A DNA stretch of 43,994 nt, taken from positions 26,756-70,749 of the forward strand of contig NW_003153751.1 in NCBI RefSeq assembly GCF_000003605.2, in the 5' to 3' direction. The stretch comes from Saccoglossus kowalevskii (taxonomy: Eukaryota > Hemichordata > Enteropneusta > Harrimaniidae). This document shows positions 33,302-43,860 of this stretch, piece by piece. The notes beneath the pieces are model-generated. The model was given only the letters and a program-made list of their open reading frames with translations, was not told the origin of the DNA and searched no databases. The position numbers and the translations under genes were made by a program. The first letter of the stretch is position 1; each line of letters begins with the position of its first letter.

Positions 33302-33434
33302 TACTACACTGCACTGCACTAAACTAAACTACACTACACTGCACTACGTACACTGCACTGCACTGCACTGCACTGCACTGCACTACACTACACTACACTA
33401 CACTACACTACACTACACTACACTACACTACACC
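33302..33434. repeat. CACTA/CACTG pentanucleotide microsatellite
   Basis: 5-bp units CACTG and CACTA alternate in blocks for about 130 bp inside the intron after the ZU5 exon. Confidence 0.9.
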
Positions 33435-33654
33435 ACTTATGGTGTAATTCACTATTTTTTAACAATCAGGATTTGCTAATTTTTGCACTTCTTGATTTTC
33501 ATGTTGTTCTTGGGATCATCTGCTAGCATACAGTTGTGGTTCAGGCCTTGATATTAGTTTGCAGATACTAATTTCCATTTTTTTCTATTTGTGTAATGCT
33601 TTGAGGCAAATGATTTCTAACTAACCTAATAATCAGTTTCATTTTTAATAACAG

Positions 33655-33804
33655 CATCCTGAACACGAAGAAAACAAACTTGGAGGAAAACTCGCTGAAT
33701 GTTCAAAATCATTGTCATTTAACAGTGATGCTAATACTAAGCTGAAAATAATGAATAAAACTCATAATGAATGGGTCATTTTACAAGAAATGACTAATAG
33801 GAAG
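33655..33804 (+). CDS. UPA domain exon 1
   Basis: A 150-nt exon (50 codons, phase 0-0) between acceptor TTAATAACAG and donor AAG|GTAAAC. It contains LGGKLAECSKSLSFNS and LKIMNKTHNEWVILQE. These match the UPA core of UNC5 and PIDD (LGG-L-E-PK-L-F; L-L------W). Together with the end of the ZU5 exon and the next exon it completes a UPA domain, which in UNC5 packs against ZU5 and the death domain in a closed state. Confidence 0.85.
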
Positions 33805-33936
33805 GTAAACTATATGCTTTAAAAAAATACCATATGTCTTAAAATTTAAATATCTTTCAGACAAAACTTAAATCGTCAAGCAAATCGGGCAGCATTTAGA
33901 ACATTAAATTTTTCTTGTGTAAATACCATTTTTTAG

Positions 33937-34101
33937 GAAATGGAGATTGACTGTGAAACCATTTTCGACACAACAACAGATTATGTGACATATGTATGTG
34001 TACGGGATGAGCTCATAAAGAAATTTTCTTGTGATGTATCAGTGGAGCAGATAGGGGGAGCGTCTATTGATTTTTATATTTCAAACGAAGTGTTTATAGA
34101 G
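33937..34101 (+). CDS. UPA domain exon 2
   Basis: A 165-nt exon (55 codons, phase 0-0) between acceptor CATTTTTTAG and donor GAG|GTGAGT. It includes TDYVTYVCVRDELIKKFSCD and VSVEQIGGASIDFYI. These align with the CTFTLER---S-L-CKI-V-QVEG segment that ends UPA domains. Phase and residues continue without a gap from the preceding exon. Confidence 0.85.
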
Positions 34102-34239
34102 GTGAGTCATATATAACTAGACAACAGTTTAGTATAGCTGCTCGTTTTTCAGTCTTAAAGTATCCTACATCTGAATCTCTTCCAATCACCATGGGTGTGC
34201 CACAAGGCTCAATACTAGGCCCACTGCTGTTTATAAGGT

Positions 34240-34530
34240 AAAAAAATTGTTTTGTTGCCCTCAGCGGCCGAACGAAAAATATGAAAATATCGGGTCGCGT
34301 TTTTTTTTAATAGGCCTAAATATTAAAAACGCACCATTTTGAGCAGTAAAAAAGTGTTTCCTCTAAATATTAACGATCCCGGACCGTTGTTTGATCCACA
34401 GGGTCCCCGGGGGGATAAGTGGCGACTTTGAACCTCGTGTTGATCTGTATTAATCTGACATGTTCCGAATACTATGAAGTCCATATACCTCGGCTATTTA
34501 CGATACCCTTAGTTTTCACGAGTTTTCTCG
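34240..34530. mobile_element. Unknown insertion within the LINE
   Basis: About 290 bp of higher GC content, with words such as CTCAGCGGCCGAACG, GGTCCCCGGGGGGATAAGTGG and TACCTCGGCTATTTACG, interrupts the RT frame. No inverted ends or target duplication are apparent. Confidence 0.45.
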
Positions 34531-35393
34531 GACTCTGCTAATGTAGAAGCGTGGTGTAAAACTAATAAGATGATCATGAATAGTGAGAAAAGTCAAACAA
34601 TGTTAGTTACAACTTCCCAAAAATATCAAAAGTTATCTGTTGAGGAACTTAACATTTCAGTAAATGATTCAAAATTAGAGCATGTAAAGTCAGAAAAACT
34701 ACTCGGTGTCATGGTAGATCAAAATCTGTCATGGAAAGATCATATTAATAAAGTTCATAGAGTAGTGAGTATGCTTCTCGCCCGATTCAGGGGTATAACA
34801 CCGTATCTTCTCACAGCTATCCGTATCAAATTTTGTAATGTTTTTATCTTTCCCCATTTGGACTACTGTATCAAAGTCTGGGGATAAGCCCAGTTAAACA
34901 GACTATATAAACTACAGAAAAGATCGGCTAGAATGATTTTTGATCTTCCTTCGCGAACTCCTACTAAACCTCTATTTCAAAAAATTGAGATGGATGACTG
35001 TGATGGATAGGGTTGATTACCGGCGCTCTGTTATGGTCTATGAATCATTAAATAATTTTGCTCCAATTTATATGAGACAAATGTTTAAATTGACCAGAGA
35101 AGTCAGCACTAGGACTACCAGAAATTCAGACAGTTCCAAGTTATACTTGGCTCCAGGTAAAATTCTTAAAGTATATTCAGATAGCTTCTAATTCTCGGCT
35201 GCTGAATTTTGGAATAAAATACCTCTACCAATTCGTTATAGTGACTCAATTGGAGCTTTTAAAAGTACCTATTTTAAATGGTTCATGTCAAAAATGTAGT
35301 TGTTATGTTATATTTCTGTACTTCTTTATTTAAAAATGTATTACTAATTTCTGTATATAGTACTTATTGTTTTTATCCTCTTTAAATAAAGTC

Positions 35394-35469
<76 letters not shown>

Positions 35470-35470
35470 T
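35394..35470. repeat. (ATT)n tail of the LINE
   Basis: About 25 ATT units directly follow the AATAAA-containing 3'UTR. They form the terminal repeat of the LINE, likely expanded as a microsatellite. Confidence 0.9.
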
Positions 35471-35719
35471 GACACTGTGTGATCATGTCGTGGTAATATT
35501 TGTTGTATATGTTTTTGAGTGGATTTATAACTTATTTGTTTATTCTTGAAAAAAAAACTATTCCAAAAGTTTTGATATTTTATATCTAGCTACTGACCTC
35601 TAAAACGAAGTTCAAACACGGGAACGTATAATTCGGTCTTCATTCGGTCAGAGTCATATTTCAGAAAACCTCTGGAGCAATTCTGTTTGTTCTTTGCATT
35701 TGCTTAGTACTTTATATGA

Positions 35720-36250
35720 CGTGTGCACATGCAGTGGCTAAGTAAATTGAAAATGTGGTTTCTTAGAATGCTTTGTCAGTTTTTGTTCGCATTCGGTACA
35801 TACATTATACTTGTTAAGATACATTTCCATGAGTATTTGTTTTACAATCGGTGGCCATTCTGTTTTTCGGCCATACTACAATATACTATATATTTATGGA
35901 CCATTTTCATTCATAATTAGCACATGATAATAAGTTGGCCGACTGGCAGCCATCTTGTTTTTTTTTTAAAGTGGTATTTTGGACATCTGTTTGTGTCAAA
36001 TTTGGTACATACATTATACACTTTGAGATTCATGTTCGCAAAGATTTGTTTCACAATCGGATCAAAGATGGTCGCCTGGCAGCTATATCTATGCATAATG
36101 ATTATCAAATTCCCTACCTATATCTCAAAGACTACTCATTTCAATATGCTTTGGTACACAAGTGTCTGGGAACAATATTTAATGCTAAAGACCTAATTAT
36201 TTTTCGAGCATACTAATTGGCCAATTTGCATAATATGCATAATTATCACG
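35720..36250. repeat. Dispersed repeat family (GGTACATACATTATAC type)
   Basis: Two successive related blocks share TCGGTACATACATTATAC / TTTGGTACATACATTATAC, TTTCACAATCGG and CTGGCAGC(C/T)AT. Frames 35723-35920, 35917-36108 and 35924-36216 are overlaps of this repeat. Class unknown. Confidence 0.55.
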
Positions 36251-37008
36251 TTTCATTGAAATTTGGTTCATAGATGCTCTTGGGTAATCCACAGACGTGA
36301 TTAATTTAAACTAAACTTTCTTTGACTTGTGCGTGTTTGTTGAGTGGATTAGTTTAATACATTTTCCCAAATTCTCATCGCTTAGGCTTTGTAGGACAGC
36401 TCCTCGTAATAAAAAATCGTCTATAATTATTCGTCCATAATTAGTTATTATTTTCATTATTGCTATTTGCATGGCAACATCACCTTAATGTAATATATTG
36501 ATTAAGGGCGTGTGTCAAGGGCGATACTTCATAACAATTCGTTCTTAACATTTGATTATTGAATACAGAATCGTTCATACATTACAGTTTCTATGGCAAC
36601 TGGATCCAGCTGTGTCTCAAACAAATTATTACTTCTGTCAAGAACAATCCATATCCTGAGTATTGGTCTATAACGTGTTCAGTTATTATTTTGACAGGCA
36701 CCCATACATATGAAAGACGAACAAACAAACAATCCAAGAGCAGCAAAAACAAAAACAGATGAGAGTGTGCATGTATTGTTAGCGGCTTGCACTCCTAAAC
36801 TCCTGAACAGACTAGCTTGTTGTCCTCTATCCATTCCTTATGTGTTATCCTAATAAGTAGCAGTACTAGTATACAAAGATATTCTGAGTTAAATATTGTA
36901 TACAAATGAATAATGCTACACATATTGTGTAACAGCACATGTGCTGAATGTAAACTGTAGATGTGATAATAACGTCATTTTCATAAGATTGTGTTTTTAA
37001 ATTTATAG
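36251..37008. other. Intron sequence, nothing recognised
   Basis: AT-rich, with no element ends identified; it ends in TTTTTAAATTTATAG, the acceptor of the linker exon. Confidence 0.5.
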
Positions 37009-37282
37009 AAATCCAATAAAGAGGCGTTTGTGAAACCATGCAAAAAGTTTCCACATCAGGAGGAAACATGTTCAGTGCTTAATGCTGATGATGATACATT
37101 AAAGAAAGTAGAAAATGAATTAGGAGTAGTGCATAATATGCCACCTTCACAAGACACAGCTAATGTTATATTGGACATGGTGGAAATACTACCAGGTAGT
37201 TCACTACAGAAAACCCAACAGGTAGCAGAGATTATCAGAGAGGGGGAAAATGAAGAACTAGCAGAGAAAATACAGAACAAAG
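37009..37282 (+). CDS. Acidic linker exon of the ZU5-UPA-DED gene
   Basis: A 274-nt exon entering in phase 0 (acceptor ATTTATAG) and leaving in phase 1 (donor AAG|GTAAAC). The 91 residues are charged and helical in character (DDDTLKKVENELGVVHN; QVAEIIREGENEELAEKIQN), with no named domain. Placed between UPA and the DED, it probably serves as a flexible or helical linker. An open frame of this length with matching phases on both sides supports real coding. Confidence 0.72.
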
Positions 37283-37616
37283 GTAAACATAGTAATAATG
37301 AGAATTAAATGTATATGTTATCACATTGAATATATAATCTATTTATAATGTTTATTTTACAGTTAAATGATATCAAAATATGATTGCTGTATGAGCATGT
37401 ACATGTTAAATAATGTGTTAGCTTTCAAGCGTTCACATGCACTATATAGCAAATATAGAATTGCTTGTTAATCAATGATATCACAGTGACAGATTCACAT
37501 ACACTATATAGCATATAGAATTAATTGTTAATTCATGATATCACAGTGACAGATTTACTATTGTTATGTTAACATCATTATATATTCGATGTACCAGGTA
37601 GTACGTTGATGTTTGT

Positions 37617-37737
<121 letters not shown>

Positions 37738-37759
37738 GTATGTTGTAATCTTTCTGTAG

Positions 37760-37816
37760 TTGATGAGGATATGTTCAATAAATTGTTTGTTGAGTTGAGT
37801 CAGCATATAGGCAAGG
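37760..37816 (+). CDS. DED micro-exon (first helices)
   Basis: A 57-nt exon (19 codons, phase 1-1) between acceptor TTTCTGTAG and donor G|GTGAGT. The product VDEDMFNKLFVELSQHIGK fits helix 1 and the start of helix 2 of a death effector domain (pattern: hydrophobic pairs spaced as in caspase-8 and FADD). It joins the terminal exon in frame (Glu at the junction), which carries the rest of the domain. Confidence 0.68.
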
Positions 37817-38419
37817 GTGAGTAACATATCCCTAATCATTCTACACACTGAGAAATTAGACTCTCCCAAGAATTAAATGCCTCATGTTCCAATCAAGGAT
37901 ACTGACATCTGCATGATGGGTAGCTATTGCCAGCCAGACATCAAAATAAATTATTCTGACCTTTTTTTTTTATTTTTACAAAAACTAGTCTGATTCATAT
38001 AATACAAAATACAATGTATTATTACATATGTACTGCTGTTTATTTTGATTCGTCCCTGAAATCAAAATCGGTATTTCCACACCCCATATGCAAATGAGGT
38101 CTGAGAGCGAACAAAGTACTCCCTTCAGGAGTACCGTTTTTCGAAACATAGCAGAAATAAACAATATTTTTCGCTTGGGGTACATGAATATACTCGCCGA
38201 GTGAAATGAAATTTGAACAACTGTAATGGTACTTTAAGGCAGTCACTTATTTTGACTAAAACTAATTTGCATATCACCCATGCAATAATGTCTTCGGTAT
38301 TTTCACGGTCGATATGCAAATGAACATGGTATTTCCATTGGCTACCGAACTATTTTTATTTTGTAAACACCGTTTCGTCTGCTATTTTTATCCGATTCAA
38401 ATCGTTTTTGGCATACTAG

Positions 38420-38532
38420 GTGTACATGACATGGAATACTACGATTGGGAGAACTTAATGACCACCTGGAAACTGAGTTTTATGAACCTTGAAGCTGCCT
38501 TGAAGGGCTCTCAGAAGAACCAACCGCAGTAA
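38420..38532 (+). CDS. Possible alternative terminal exon
   Basis: After an acceptor-like GGCATACTAG the phase 1 frame reads VHDMEYYDWENLMTTWKLSF, then MNLEAALKGSQKNQPQ, and a stop. It could be joined to the 57-nt exon or to the linker exon; either join would end the protein without the DED. An AATAAA lies downstream (near 38612). Alternatively it is part of a transposon together with the frame at 38633. There is no further evidence for usage. Confidence 0.35.
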
Positions 38533-38632
38533 AATCAGCGATTACTATGGCGCCACAACCATCAACATCGAGATACCAGGAGGTTTGTGCTGGCGGCGTT
38601 ACTCAGTTCCAAATAAAGATTATTAAAGCCAA

Positions 38633-38929
38633 ATGAGCAACATTTTAACCGGCAACCAAGACTCATTCAATCCACGACCACAAAGCAACATCACAAACGA
38701 AGTTGTAGCGTCCAGCTCAACGACGACCACTGTCGACGAAAGTCATCCCGTCAGTGGAGTACCGCAGCTGCACGGCATGTTTGCCAATGCACAGATCTGT
38801 GAAGGAACTTTTAACTTTAACATAAACTGTGTATCATAGTCGTCCAGTTCAAGTTCTGGTTCTGTCGTGGCCCCAACTAAACGTCCACGAGTTATTTATT
38901 CGGACAGTGATTCAGATTAGACGTCTGAT
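38633..38929 (+). pseudogene. Small Ser/Thr-rich ORF with an F-x-N-A-x-I-x-x-G-T-F-N-F-N motif, one internal stop
   Basis: The ATG frame has SSSTTTTVDESHPVSGVPQ, then LHGMFANAQICEGTFNFNIN and a TAG at 38837-38839. Beyond the stop the same frame continues with a Ser run, VVAPTKRPRVIYSDSDSD, and a second stop at 38918-38920. The tail is acidic/basic and nucleus-like. The TAG could be a mutated CAG. Short strand-rich motifs of this kind occur at the ends of some invertebrate transposon-derived proteins as I recall; this is not checked. It lies in the last intron of the ZU5 gene. Confidence 0.4.
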
Positions 38930-40092
38930 TACTTTATTTTCACACAGACGCGTTCTACACTGACACGTGTTGCTAGGGCGTAACACTATCTTGGAACATA
39001 TTAATGAGCAATGGGGTTCCCCACCTATATCTCATACCGGTTTGTTGCACGTTCTTTCTTTAATATGAAATAATCAAATATGGAACATATGTAATAATAA
39101 CAGAACCCTACACCCTCGAGATGCGGTGTATTCTGCTGTACTTTCACTCGCTTCGCTCGCTTCGCTCGTGAAAGTACGGCCGCAGGATACACCGCATCAC
39201 TCGTGAAAATAACTTCCATACGCAACGAAAGCCATGGGTAGGGTATGGGCTTCTGTCATATTAATCTTCGTCTGAATGCAGTCCCAAAACATAGATCTTT
39301 ATTTGTCTGACGTCTGGTTTGTCCATGTTTATTTAATGGTCGGATTTCAATATGCACAGTTTTTGGGCGAACTTGGTACATACATTGAGCATAATGGGAT
39401 TTGATATATGTCACTGTTTTTCTGATTGGATTTGAATTAGTCGGCTGATTGACATGTTGTAAAAATAAATGAATTAGTTCCAGACACATCTCTATGAGAT
39501 GTTTTAACTAATTTTTATGGAAATTATTACATTTTGACGGGACTTAAGAATACAAGGCTAAAACATCCAAACTAATCAACTTCCTTTTTTTCTTGAGTAT
39601 CATTAAATTCACAGATGTGGTTTGCGTTTGAAATTATTTGGATCGGTGACATATTTTGGCAGCAATATTGGATTAAAAAAACAGCCTATAAAATACTCAA
39701 AAATCAATTCCCTATTTCTCTGGAATCAAATACATTGATCTGTTATATGACTTATGTGTGACATGTACCTTTAAAAACACACCACAATTGATCTTGTGCT
39801 ATGCAGTCATCTTGGATTTAAGTGAAACAGGAAGTGATATGCTATATTTTTCACAATTGTGATCATTTAAGATATAGTATGTGTGTTTTAATAACGCGAA
39901 AAGTTCTATTTTATACAAACTTAGTATCTAGTATATATGGATAACTTTCTGAACATGAAACAGTTTTGAAATTCAGTAATCATCACTATTTATTAATTTG
40001 TACTAAGTTGTATTGATGGTTCTTACAACTATCATTTAGATTTTCTAAAAATTCCACATATAATTCAGGATTATTTTATGTGCATATTACAG
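38930..40092. other. Last intron of the ZU5 gene, with a hairpin and a dispersed repeat
   Basis: It contains the inverted repeat 39120-39198 and a copy of the GGTACATACATT dispersed repeat (about 39300-39490). It ends with GTGCATATTACAG, the acceptor of the terminal exon. Confidence 0.5.
39120..39198. repeat. Inverted repeat with CGCTTCGCT loop
   Basis: The arms begin GATGCGGTGTATTCTGC and end GCAGGATACACCGCATC, with inner arms TACTTTCAC/GTGAAAGTA. The loop is a short direct repeat of TCGCTTCGC. It is a 79-bp foldback. Confidence 0.7.
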
Positions 40093-40388
40093 AACCATTA
40101 AGGTCATTAAAACAATACTGCAATCCGAATATACCAGAATCACGCATGGAGAAGCTCGAAACCGCATATGATGTCTTTAAAGATCTGTATCATCAGAGAA
40201 TCATCAGCTACACGAATACTAGCTATTTGGAAGAGATTTTAACAAAAATTGGAAAAGGTATCCTGATATCTAAAATCGATTTCCATCTATATGGTACGTT
40301 AAAAGGGCAATACAGCATCTTGAAAAGTGTTAAATGCTATGGGCGTGGGAAACGAATTCAATGTACTATCATAATATCTGATTTTTGA
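40093..40388 (+). CDS. Terminal exon: death effector domain, C-terminal part
   Basis: The exon enters in phase 1 after TGCATATTACAG and runs to TGA at 40386-40388. With the preceding 57-nt exon it gives a domain of about 85 residues: LRSLKQYCNPNIPESRMEKL (helix 2-3), then TAYDVFKDLYHQRIISYTNT (helix 4), then SYLEEILTKIGKGILISKI (helices 5-6). This is the DED pattern L--LK--C---IP...F--L----IS--N---L-E-L--IG. The RxDL motif typical of helix 6 is degenerate (KGIL). A short basic tail follows (KCYGRGKRIQCTI). The domain would mediate homotypic assembly with other DED proteins. Call as DED rather than death domain rests on motif order only; a profile search would settle it. Confidence 0.72.
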
Positions 40389-40559
40389 AACACTTTTCTA
40401 ATTGATTCAGAGGCAAACTTAATTAATATAACCCATATGCACTGCAAATAAGAATACATGTTGAGAAATGCTTGTATAGTTGGTTTGTTATCATGGAGTA
40501 GCGATCATTTTAGTTAACGTCATTGATTCTTTATTCTCACAAATATTTTTCTATTTTTG

Positions 40560-41300
40560 GCACAAATCGTTTAATCTCCCTGAAAACTACCAGCCCAATT
40601 GATTTAATGTTTGTTGTGCATAGAATGTTCACGAACATTTTAGTCCACGTGCGTCCGTGTGTCCATGCATCCGTGCGTGCGTACGTCTGGACGTGTATCT
40701 TTGACATAACTGGACCAATTACATTCAAACTGCACACATACATCATACGTAGTATTATGCCGAATGGCAGCTATCTTTGTACTGAAAATCATCAAAATCA
40801 AGCATTTCTTGGCTGTTTACAGATGTATTTTGTAAGTATATACATTGAACATTATGGGACCTTTGTTTTTCAGATAAGATTCAAAATGGACAAATAGCGG
40901 TCATTATGTTTAATGAATGTAGTTCTAGTGCCATATCTCTGACATGCTTTGACTGATAATGTTCAAATGTTATATATTCATTATACATCATGTCATAAGG
41001 GCCGAATGGTTGCCACTTTTGTGCTGAAAAATCACGCATTTCTGGCATTCCGGAACTTGGTACATAAATCAGACATTATTGGTTCTTGATGCGCGTCATT
41101 TTGTTTGTCGGATTAAAAATGACCGACTGGCAGCCATTTTGTTTTAATGAATGCGGTTCTAGTGCCATATATTTGACTTGCTTTGACTTATTTTATATTT
41201 TATATATTCATTATACATCATGTCATAGATATACAGATGTATTGATATGACAATCTGATTCAAAATGGCCAACCAGTGGCTATTTTGTTTTATTTAATGC
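40560..41300. repeat. Dispersed repeat family, degenerate tandem blocks
   Basis: Blocks share CATTCAAACTGCACACATAC, ATTATGCCGAATGGCAGC, GACCGACTGGCAGCCATTTTG, TTCTAGTGCCATAT and ATTCATTATACATCATGTCATA. They match the repeats near 21560-21850, 35720-36250 and 39300-39490. The frames at 40523-40897 and 40537-40746 are by-products. Confidence 0.6.
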
Positions 41301-41517
41301 AGAGCAATATTTCTGAATATGACTATATAACTATATAACTTAGACATAAATATTTCTTTATTTTACTTCATCTGTGTTCTGGTGGTAGTTACATTTTCTC
41401 TTTTGAACATAGCTTTACTAGAATATTTTTTAATTAGTGACATTGTATTGTGTTCAATTTGTTGGTATAATGACGTTAAACCTCTTTACAATTGATTTGA
41501 ATATCTTTCAATACTAG

Positions 41518-41585
41518 GTGCACTACTCACAGCAAATCGCAAAAAAAATGTAATGAAGACCATTCTCTGGAACAGGAAGTAGCTG
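41518..41585 (+). pseudogene. Cassette exon B2, broken by 1-nt deletion
   Basis: It has the same acceptor and donor as B1 but is 68 nt, not 69: one base is lost in the A-rich stretch that encodes KRKRK. The frame then shifts and meets a TAG before the donor. The splice sites are intact, so it would frameshift any transcript that includes it. Confidence 0.75.
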
Positions 41586-41843
41586 GTATGTTTATTCCAC
41601 TTTTATTGTGTGTAATCTTGTCATTATATAGATATCAAGCCCAAATAGTTCATAGTAACATGTGTACATTCATTTGTTTAATTATCCAAAATATTCACTG
41701 TCTACAGATTAATTATTGCTATTTAGTAACCATAATGCATTTTGGTGCCATCTAGTTTAAATTTTTCAAAATTTGTGCAGATAGATTTACAAGAAACAGT
41801 GCACTTTTCTCTAAGCACGTTTTTCTTATTTTAATAAATCCAG

Positions 41844-41957
41844 TTACCCGTAGCATGACAAGTAAAAAAAATTGCACAGGAGGGAAAGCAAAGACTACAA
41901 CTGTAACAAAGAAGACAGCTGTGACAAAGAGCAAAGTACCAGACACAATGGAAACTG
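41844..41957 (+). CDS. Cassette exon A3
   Basis: A 114-nt exon, phase 1-1, with intact splice sites (AAATCCAG and G|GTAAGAAA). The product is TRSMTSKKNCTGGKAKTT, then TVTKKTAVTKSKVPDTMET. Its gene is not contained in the window; it may be a 5' exon of a downstream paralogue. Confidence 0.5.
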
Positions 41958-42073
41958 GTAAGAAATTTTCAAATATGTCATTTCCGCGCCAAGCCCTAAT
42001 ACAGTGTATGAAATATATGCTGGGATGTTAGCAAAAGTAATCAGAATTGTTGCCACATATAGTGGTGACATTA

Positions 42074-42146
42074 AAAAGTGAAAACGGTACAGGAAAAAAA
42101 GAAAAGACTACACTTGTAATAAATTGTGCAGACACAAAGGAAATTG
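42074..42146 (+). pseudogene. Degenerate, internally deleted A-type exon
   Basis: GTGAAAACGGTACAGGAAAA, then AAGACTACACTTGTAATAAA and CAGACACAAAGGAAATTG before a GTGAAG match parts of exon A with a central deletion and lost acceptor. It sits where the intron after A3 would be, so it records an older unequal exchange. Confidence 0.55.
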
Positions 42147-42435
42147 GTGAAGGAAAACATTTTTTTTACAGTTTTACTGCCATCATTCATTTACCAAATA
42201 TAAATTGTTTTCAACTACTTAGTTCAAGCTGTGTATAATATCATTCCATTGTTTCAGTCAATGTGACATAAACATTTCTTTATTTTACTTCATCTGTGTT
42301 ATGGTGGTAGTTACATTTATCTTGTGAACATAGCTTTACTAGAATATGTTCTAATTAATGACATTGTATTGTGTTCAATTTGGTATAATGACGTTAAACC
42401 TTTTTACAATTGATTTGAATATCTTTCAATACTAG

Positions 42436-42504
42436 ATGCACTACTCACAACAAAGCGCAAAAGGAAATGTAATGAAGACCATTCTCTGGAACAGGAAGTA
42501 GCTG
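42436..42504 (+). CDS. Cassette exon B3
   Basis: A 69-nt exon with full frame: ALLTTKRKRKCNEDHSLEQE followed by VA. The first base is A instead of G (ACTAG|ATGCAC) and the donor is G|GTATAT, weaker than GTATGT in B1. Confidence 0.5.
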
Positions 42505-42762
42505 GTATATTTATTCCACTTTTATTGTGTGTAATCTTGTCATTATATAGATATCAAGCCCAAATAGTTCATAGTAACATGTGTACATTCATTTGTTTAA
42601 TTATCCAAAATATTCACTGTCTACAGATTAATTATTGCTATTTAGTAACCATAATGCATTTTTGTGCCATGTAGTTTAAATTTTACAAAATTTGTGCAGA
42701 TAGATTTACAAGAAACAGTGCACTTTTCTCTAAGCACGTTTTTCTTATTTTAATAAATCCAG

Positions 42763-42876
42763 TTACCTGTATCATGACAAGTGAAAAAAATGGGACAAGA
42801 AGGAAAGCAAAGACTACAACTGTAACAAAGAAGACAGCTGCGACAAAGAGCAAAGCACCAGACACAATGGAAACTG
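42763..42876 (+). CDS. Cassette exon A4
   Basis: A 114-nt exon, phase 1-1: TCIMTSEKNGTRRKAKTT, then TVTKKTAATKSKAPDTMET. The acceptor (AAATCCAG) and donor (G|GTAAGAAA) are intact. Its downstream intron (SLARQ-encoding, then ...CACATATAG) matches the A1 type, not the A2 type. Confidence 0.5.
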
Positions 42877-43500
42877 GTAAGAAATTTTCAAATATGTCAC
42901 TTGCACGCCAATCCGTAATACAGTGTAACAGTGTATGGAATATATGCTGGGATGTTAGCAAAACTAATCAGAATTGTTGTCACATATAGTAGTGACATTA
43001 ATTAAAGTTTTATTTTATCTTATTAAGGGCAGGCCATTAGAAACTCTGGAATGGCAGAATTAAACAAAATCATGGAAATAAAGTCCTACAGGGATCAATA
43101 ATAGAACCAAATTTCTGCACTCCTATTTCTTTGGATAAAACATTACACACAGACACAATAAAAAATGCAGTGAATTATCATTAAAAAATAGCACAAGTTT
43201 ATGTGAAGAAAAAAAAATATTTTGTATAGTTTTTCTGCCATCTTTCATTTTACCAAATATAAATTTGTTGTCAAATACTTGGTTCAAGCTGTGTATAATA
43301 TCATTCCATTGTTTCAGTCAATGTGACATAAACATTTATTTTATTTTACTTCATCTGTGTTATGGTGGTAGTTACATTTTCTCTTTTGAACATAGCTTTA
43401 CTAGAATATTTTGTAATTAGTGACATTGTATTGTGTTCAATTTGTTGGTATAATGACGTTAAGCCTGTTTACAATTGATTTGAATATCTTTCAATACTAG

Positions 43501-43569
43501 GTGTACTACTCACAGCAAAGCGCAAAAGAAAATGTAATGAAGACCAGTCTCTGAAACAGGAAGTAGCTG
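43501..43569 (+). CDS. Cassette exon B4
   Basis: A 69-nt exon, intact: VLLTAKRKRKCNEDQSLKQE followed by VA, then donor G|GTATGT. If the donor is skipped the frame stays open to 43874, through FIPLLLCVILSLYIY. Confidence 0.5.
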
Positions 43570-43821
43570 GTATGTTTATTCCACTTTTATTGTGTGTAAT
43601 CTTGTCATTATATATATATCAAGCCCAAATAGTTCATAGTAACATGTTAAAAGATTTCTGTGTGCATTCATTTGTTCAATTATTGCTATTTAATCACGAT
43701 AATACATTTGTTGTGCAATCTAGTTTAAAATTTCCAATATTTGAGCAGTTAGATTTTCAAGAAACAGTGCACTTTTCTCTAATCAAGTATGTTTTATTTC
43801 ACCAGATCCAGTTACCTGTAG

Positions 43822-43860
43822 CAAGGAAGGAAATAATTTTAAATGTCGGACTCAAAAGCA
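43822..43860 (+). pseudogene. Start of an A-type cassette exon, diverged
   Basis: CCAGATCCAG is followed by TTACCTGTAGCAAGGAAGG, which matches the first dozen bases of exon A and then diverges. No A-type donor follows, so this copy is incomplete. Confidence 0.45.

Larger units (their letters stand above)
34150..35470 (+). pseudogene. LINE (CR1/Jockey type) 3' part, inserted in the ZU5 gene intron
   Basis: It starts with the RT motif GVPQGSILGPLLF (34194-34232). The catalytic YADD region is missing and replaced by about 300 bp of unrelated DNA (34240-34530). The frame then resumes (NKMIMNSEKSQTML, LGVMVDQNLSWKDHI, FPHLDYCIKVWG, then KLQKRSARMIFDLP, NNFAPIYM and FWNKIPLPIR to a stop at 35297). 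The C-terminal part is broken by a stop and frameshifts. The element ends in AAATAAAGTC and a (ATT)n tail, so this end is its natural 3' end. Confidence 0.85.

Noticed and set aside
33302..33434. CACTA repeats, considered as CACTA (EnSpm) transposon ends
   Set aside because: It is a simple pentanucleotide microsatellite with no inverted terminus or transposase.
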